Source: Lunularia cruciata
Taxonomy: Eukaryota > Streptophyta > Marchantiopsida > Lunulariales > Lunulariaceae
Reading direction: 5' to 3'
Length of the DNA: 64,000 bases
Assembly (NCBI GenBank): GCA_948567375.1
Contig: OX419762.1
Location: forward strand, 32,493,465-32,557,464
Shown: positions 60,666 to 64,000 of the stretch, in pieces
Numbering within the stretch: position 1 is the stretch's first letter
Layout: each line of letters opens with the position of its first letter
Translations under genes and position numbers: made by a program
The notes under the pieces: generated by a model
Told to the model about the DNA's origin: nothing
Databases searched by the model: none
Seen by the model: the letters and a program-made list of their open reading frames with translations, nothing else

Positions 60666-61706
60666 AGAGGTGTCACCTTCTATCAGAAGTGTGATGCCTC
60701 AAAATGCCAAGGTCAAGAATTCTTTCAATTGACCTTGCACCAAGAATGGGTACAAGGTGGATAGTTATAAAGATCCAGTGCAAAGAGGGATTGTGAGTGC
60801 AATGATTGTTATGTTCAAGCCAAAGCAACCCATCTATGTCATGATGCAGTAGGCATTATTCTTCCATCAAATGTTTGCAGGAGAGACAATGGACTTGGCA
60901 AAATGTCTACACCATAGAGTGGGGCAGATGATCATTGGTTGAAGAATGGATATTCAACTCCACTGTTTTGTACCCTTTGCGGCTCATTTCTACTTTGGGC
61001 TGCATCTGCTGAGCTTGGAGGATAGAAGTAGAATGTTGTCCCACTTTCACCCAAATTTGCACAAGGAAGCTGATGCGGATGAACAATATTACATGGAGCG
61101 GGTTTGTGAAAGGGATGATTACTACATGAAGAGAGAAATGAGAAGATAGTAGCAATGGACATACCCATGCCCAGGAAGCAGAGTAGACCCAAAGGAAAAA
61201 TTATGCAGATCTAGCCATAGAAGCTATGAAAACTCAACCCAAAGCTTGCACTGGTGGAAGTGAAGGAATCAACTTTGGAAGAGGAATCAGAGGGAGAAAC
61301 CAAGTCAAAGGGAGAAGCCTTGGAAGAAGAAGAAGAATTCACACTTTAGAGTAAAGAATCAAGCAATGAAAGTGAAGGAGAAACTAAAGTCCAGCAATCT
61401 AGAGAAGGGATAATGGAAGCAAAGAAGCCAAGTTTGGAGGTGTCAACAGCCAAGCATGAGTATGAGAATAAAGAAGAGGGGGCCTTGGTATTTCCAAGAG
61501 TTGCTAGGGGGAAGAGAATTCTCAATTTGTCATTGGTGGACCAAGCAAAGCTACCATCGAGGAAGAAATTTTGGATGGAGAAACATTGAAGATACAAAGA
61601 TCACTGCTTTGGGGTAAGGCACTTGTCAAAGAACTACTTGCCAAAAGCAAAGATGTCAGAGACAACAAAAAAATATGATGAAGTGGAGTATCTATAAAAA
61701 ATTGTG

Positions 61707-64000
61707 TGTGGTACCCACATTTTTTGTTTTTTTTCTTATTTTTGAAGAAGAAGTGTATAGAAGAAGTTGTATTGCACCTGTATGACATCACAAGGCAAAG
61801 AATGGTGTCTTTGGGTAAAGTGACTTTGTGTCAGAAGAAAAAGTACTCGGATTGGACCTATCAGCATTCAACCCAAAGTAAGGAGACTTTGGCTTGGGAG
61901 TGCTCAACCCAAGGTGAGGACAATATAACAACTTTCACAAAAATTCAAACATTCAAAAAGGTATCACACACAAAAATGGTGGGCCTATGAGCAGGGGAAA
62001 ATTGACAACGATAGGAGCATGAAGGAGGTATGATTTCTTGGTAGAACCTCAAAGTGAAGAAAGGTGGAGGAGGCGTGCCACTATAAGAATTGGGATAGAG
62101 ACAAAGAGATGACAAGTAATGTTCCATTACCATTAGGGAGTCGTCCTGAGGGAGATTGTGGAAAAGGAAGTGTAGTAAGAGACTTGCTGGTGTGTTGAGA
62201 GGAAGTCAGGAGAGTTAGTCCGGGAGTCAGTTGGAAGAGTAGCCACCAACCCAGAGTGGAGGAGAGTAAAATGGAAGGTGGGAAGAAGAACTCAGAATTT
62301 GTAGTGAAAAATCATGCAATTCAGAGATTAGATGTGATCGCAAGAATAGAAGTCTTGAGCAAGCTTCAGATCACATTCCTGGCATAGAATTGGAACCTTA
62401 GTTTTCCAGGTTTCATGACGGAGATCATCGAGAGTAAATGTCTTGATGGAAGAAGTAAGAGAGGAAATCCGGCTCAATGGATAGGGTCGGATTGGAGGTT
62501 AGTACTCAGAGGAGAGGCGGGTGAAGAGCAGGGAGCTACATTCTTGGGGAAAGGAGAAGTAGTTGAAGAAACCCAAGAAGTGAGAGACACCTTTTCTTCA
62601 AAGCGCATGAACAATGTTATAAAGTCGAGAGCTACAAGGACCTTGAGGAAGGAGGAGAGGCATCATAGGAGCAATGATGGCTATCTTCAAGCCAGAGCAA
62701 ACTACTTATGTGATGAAACATCAAGCGGTGTTCTTCCATAAGATGTTTGTAGGGGAGCCCATCAATTGGGCAAAGTGGTTTCATCAACGCACAAGACAAA
62801 TAGTGTGGAACTTGTGGGACAAGTTGCCTCCACACTACATTGTCCCGTTTGCAGCCCACTTTTATTTGGGATTGAATTTGCTGAATGCGGCAGAGAGACA
62901 CAAGATGGTGTTGTACTTCCATCCCAATTTGAGAAGAGATGTTGATGTGGAGGAGCAACACTACATTCTACAGATTAGAAGCAATGATGAGTACTACACA
63001 CAGACGGGGTAGAGCATGCAATTGAAGGTGAATACTCTGAAGTCAAAGAAGAGGAGTCAAGAAGAAGAAGAAGAAGAAGAAGTGGAAACAAGACCTCAGA
63101 AGACCAGAAAGGTAAACCCAAAAAAGGACTTGGTGATAATTGCATCGTCAGACAAAGAATCAGAAGGGGGAGTTGAGTACAAGTCAGAAGACTCGGAGAG
63201 AGAGGAAGAACCAAAATTCATGTTGCAGAGTGGGAAAGAGAGCAGTGACAGTGAATATGGAGTGGAGATGCAGCTGGTTCCAAATGAAAAAGAGGGAAAG
63301 CTAGAGATAGAAGAAGATAATCAGAGACCCAAAGATGAAGTTCCAGCAAAGGAGGAGAAGATGGTGATCATTCGGCAAGGTGTTTGCTGTAGAAGAAAAG
63401 TGGCGTGTGAGGTGGGACCAAGTAGGAGGAGAGAAGCGGTGAGTGGAATTTTGGGGAGCAAAGAATCTATTCCAATACGGCAATTGCAGCTGAGAAGAAG
63501 GGTATCAAGCAAAGAAGAAGCAAAGAAGGAGAAAAGCCCACAAGTCAAGGTAAATCAGAGTGAATGAGTAGAGTATCTGCAGGAAGTTGTGTGCACGTTG
63601 TTAACAAAGTCGGAGCAAAAGAAGAAAGAGATGCAGTTGAAGTGTCTAGAGGTGAAGACTATGTTGTAGTGTTAGCAAGATTAGAGGAAGAGAACTCGGA
63701 GTTGAAGGAGAGTATAATCCGAGGTGAGGAGGAGAGGGAAGTACTACAAGTAGATGCAGTAGTATAGAACCAAGTGATTCAAAACTTAAAGAAGGAAGTG
63801 TGGAATAGAGAGAGAGCAATAGAGCAGAATCTCATAGAGAGTGAAAGATAGATAGTAGAGTATGAAATCTTGAAACAGTAGTTTGTTGATTCACGATTAG
63901 AAATCATCCATGCAATGGCACGAGTAGCAAAGAAGGAGCAAGAGCTTGATAGAGTGATTGAGAATGTAGAAGAGAAGAAGGAGCTCTGGCAAAGAGAGTT
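61707..64000 (+). mobile_element. Family C LTR, 5' part, running off the window
   Basis: It begins TGTGGTACCCACATTTTTTG at 61707 inside an older family C LTR ORF. About 560 bases of non-coding sequence precede the ORF. The right boundary is outside the window. Confidence 0.75.
62271..64000 (+). pseudogene. Family C LTR coiled-coil protein, N-terminal and central parts
   Basis: The ATG at 62271 opens MEGGKKNSEFVV, parallel to MGGGKKNSKFAV in the minus-strand copy at 18429-21001. A stop replaces Trp near 62385 and a frameshift lies near 62600-62680. The frame 62674-63012 is then continuous, with YVMKHQAVFFHKMF, GEPINWAKWF and VPFAAHFYLGLNLL. The acidic linker 63016-63567 follows, then the start of the coiled coil (ARLEEENSELKESI near 63680). 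This copy preserves the NWA motif that carries a stop in the 18429-21001 copy. Confidence 0.68.

Larger units (their letters stand above)
54208..61706 (+). mobile_element. Family C 3' LTR, split by element D and cut by another family C LTR
   Basis: It begins TGTATGGTACCCA at 54208. Its ORF part runs 54667-55014 (VVARIKVLS-type, GDPAQWMELNWRLVLGRE), stops at the element D insertion and resumes at 60666. There NGYKV-SYKDPV-RGIVSA, LFFHQMFAGE and VPFAAHFYFGLHLL are readable to 61150, followed by an acidic linker. The next family C LTR begins at 61707 within this ORF. Confidence 0.78.

Overview
The window looks like nuclear DNA of a land plant with a large, repeat-rich genome. The reasons are plant-type Ty3/gypsy retroelements (initiator-Met-tRNA primer sites, chromodomain integrases), deep nesting of elements, and decay dominated by C-to-T changes (TGG to TGA/TAG, CAA to TAA). 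A non-seed plant such as a fern or lycophyte is my best guess, from the style of the reverse transcriptases and the captured domains. I cannot name the species, and a gymnosperm or charophyte relative is not excluded.

Only one gene is clearly intact: an intronless ORF at 9621-12734 (+) encoding a 1037-residue adenylation-thiolation-reductase (A-T-R, NRPS-like) enzyme, predicted to activate an amino acid and release it as an aldehyde. It lies in an island without recognisable retroelement domains (about 6.1-13.1 kb). Nearly everything else is mobile DNA in layers.

Left part (0-6.1 kb): inverted and tandem repeats, then two diverged head-to-head relatives (2160-3960 on -, 3989-6074 on +) of a coiled-coil protein that recurs in the window. 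Right of the A-T-R gene are an RT-gene remnant (13.1-14.1 kb) and fragments of families C and B (14.6-22.0 kb), including a 3.8-kb solo LTR of family C (17635-21425, TSD ATTGA) that carries a long coiled-coil ORF.

Centre (22-49.9 kb): two roughly 10-kb copies of family B lie head to head (minus copy 22158-34136, plus copy 34137-49850). Family B has the order LTR, gag, zinc knuckle, RGG-rich spacer, protease, cytosine-C5 DNA methyltransferase, reverse transcriptase, RNase H, integrase, PHD finger, LTR. The methyltransferase and PHD finger are visible in both copies; this is the most exciting content. The minus copy is interrupted by a family C solo LTR. The plus copy is interrupted by a complete chromodomain element A (36505-43116) with matching LTRs, a perfect primer-binding site and a perfect 5-bp TSD.

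Right part (49.9-64 kb): a family C element with LTR, Asp-tRNA-like primer site, gag and a second LTR. That second LTR was split by chromodomain element D (55015-60665, minus strand), whose LTRs carry perfect heat-shock elements next to a TATA box. Another family C LTR starts at 61707 and runs off the window. All retroelement ORFs seen carry stops or frameshifts, so the copies here are dead or dependent on helpers.
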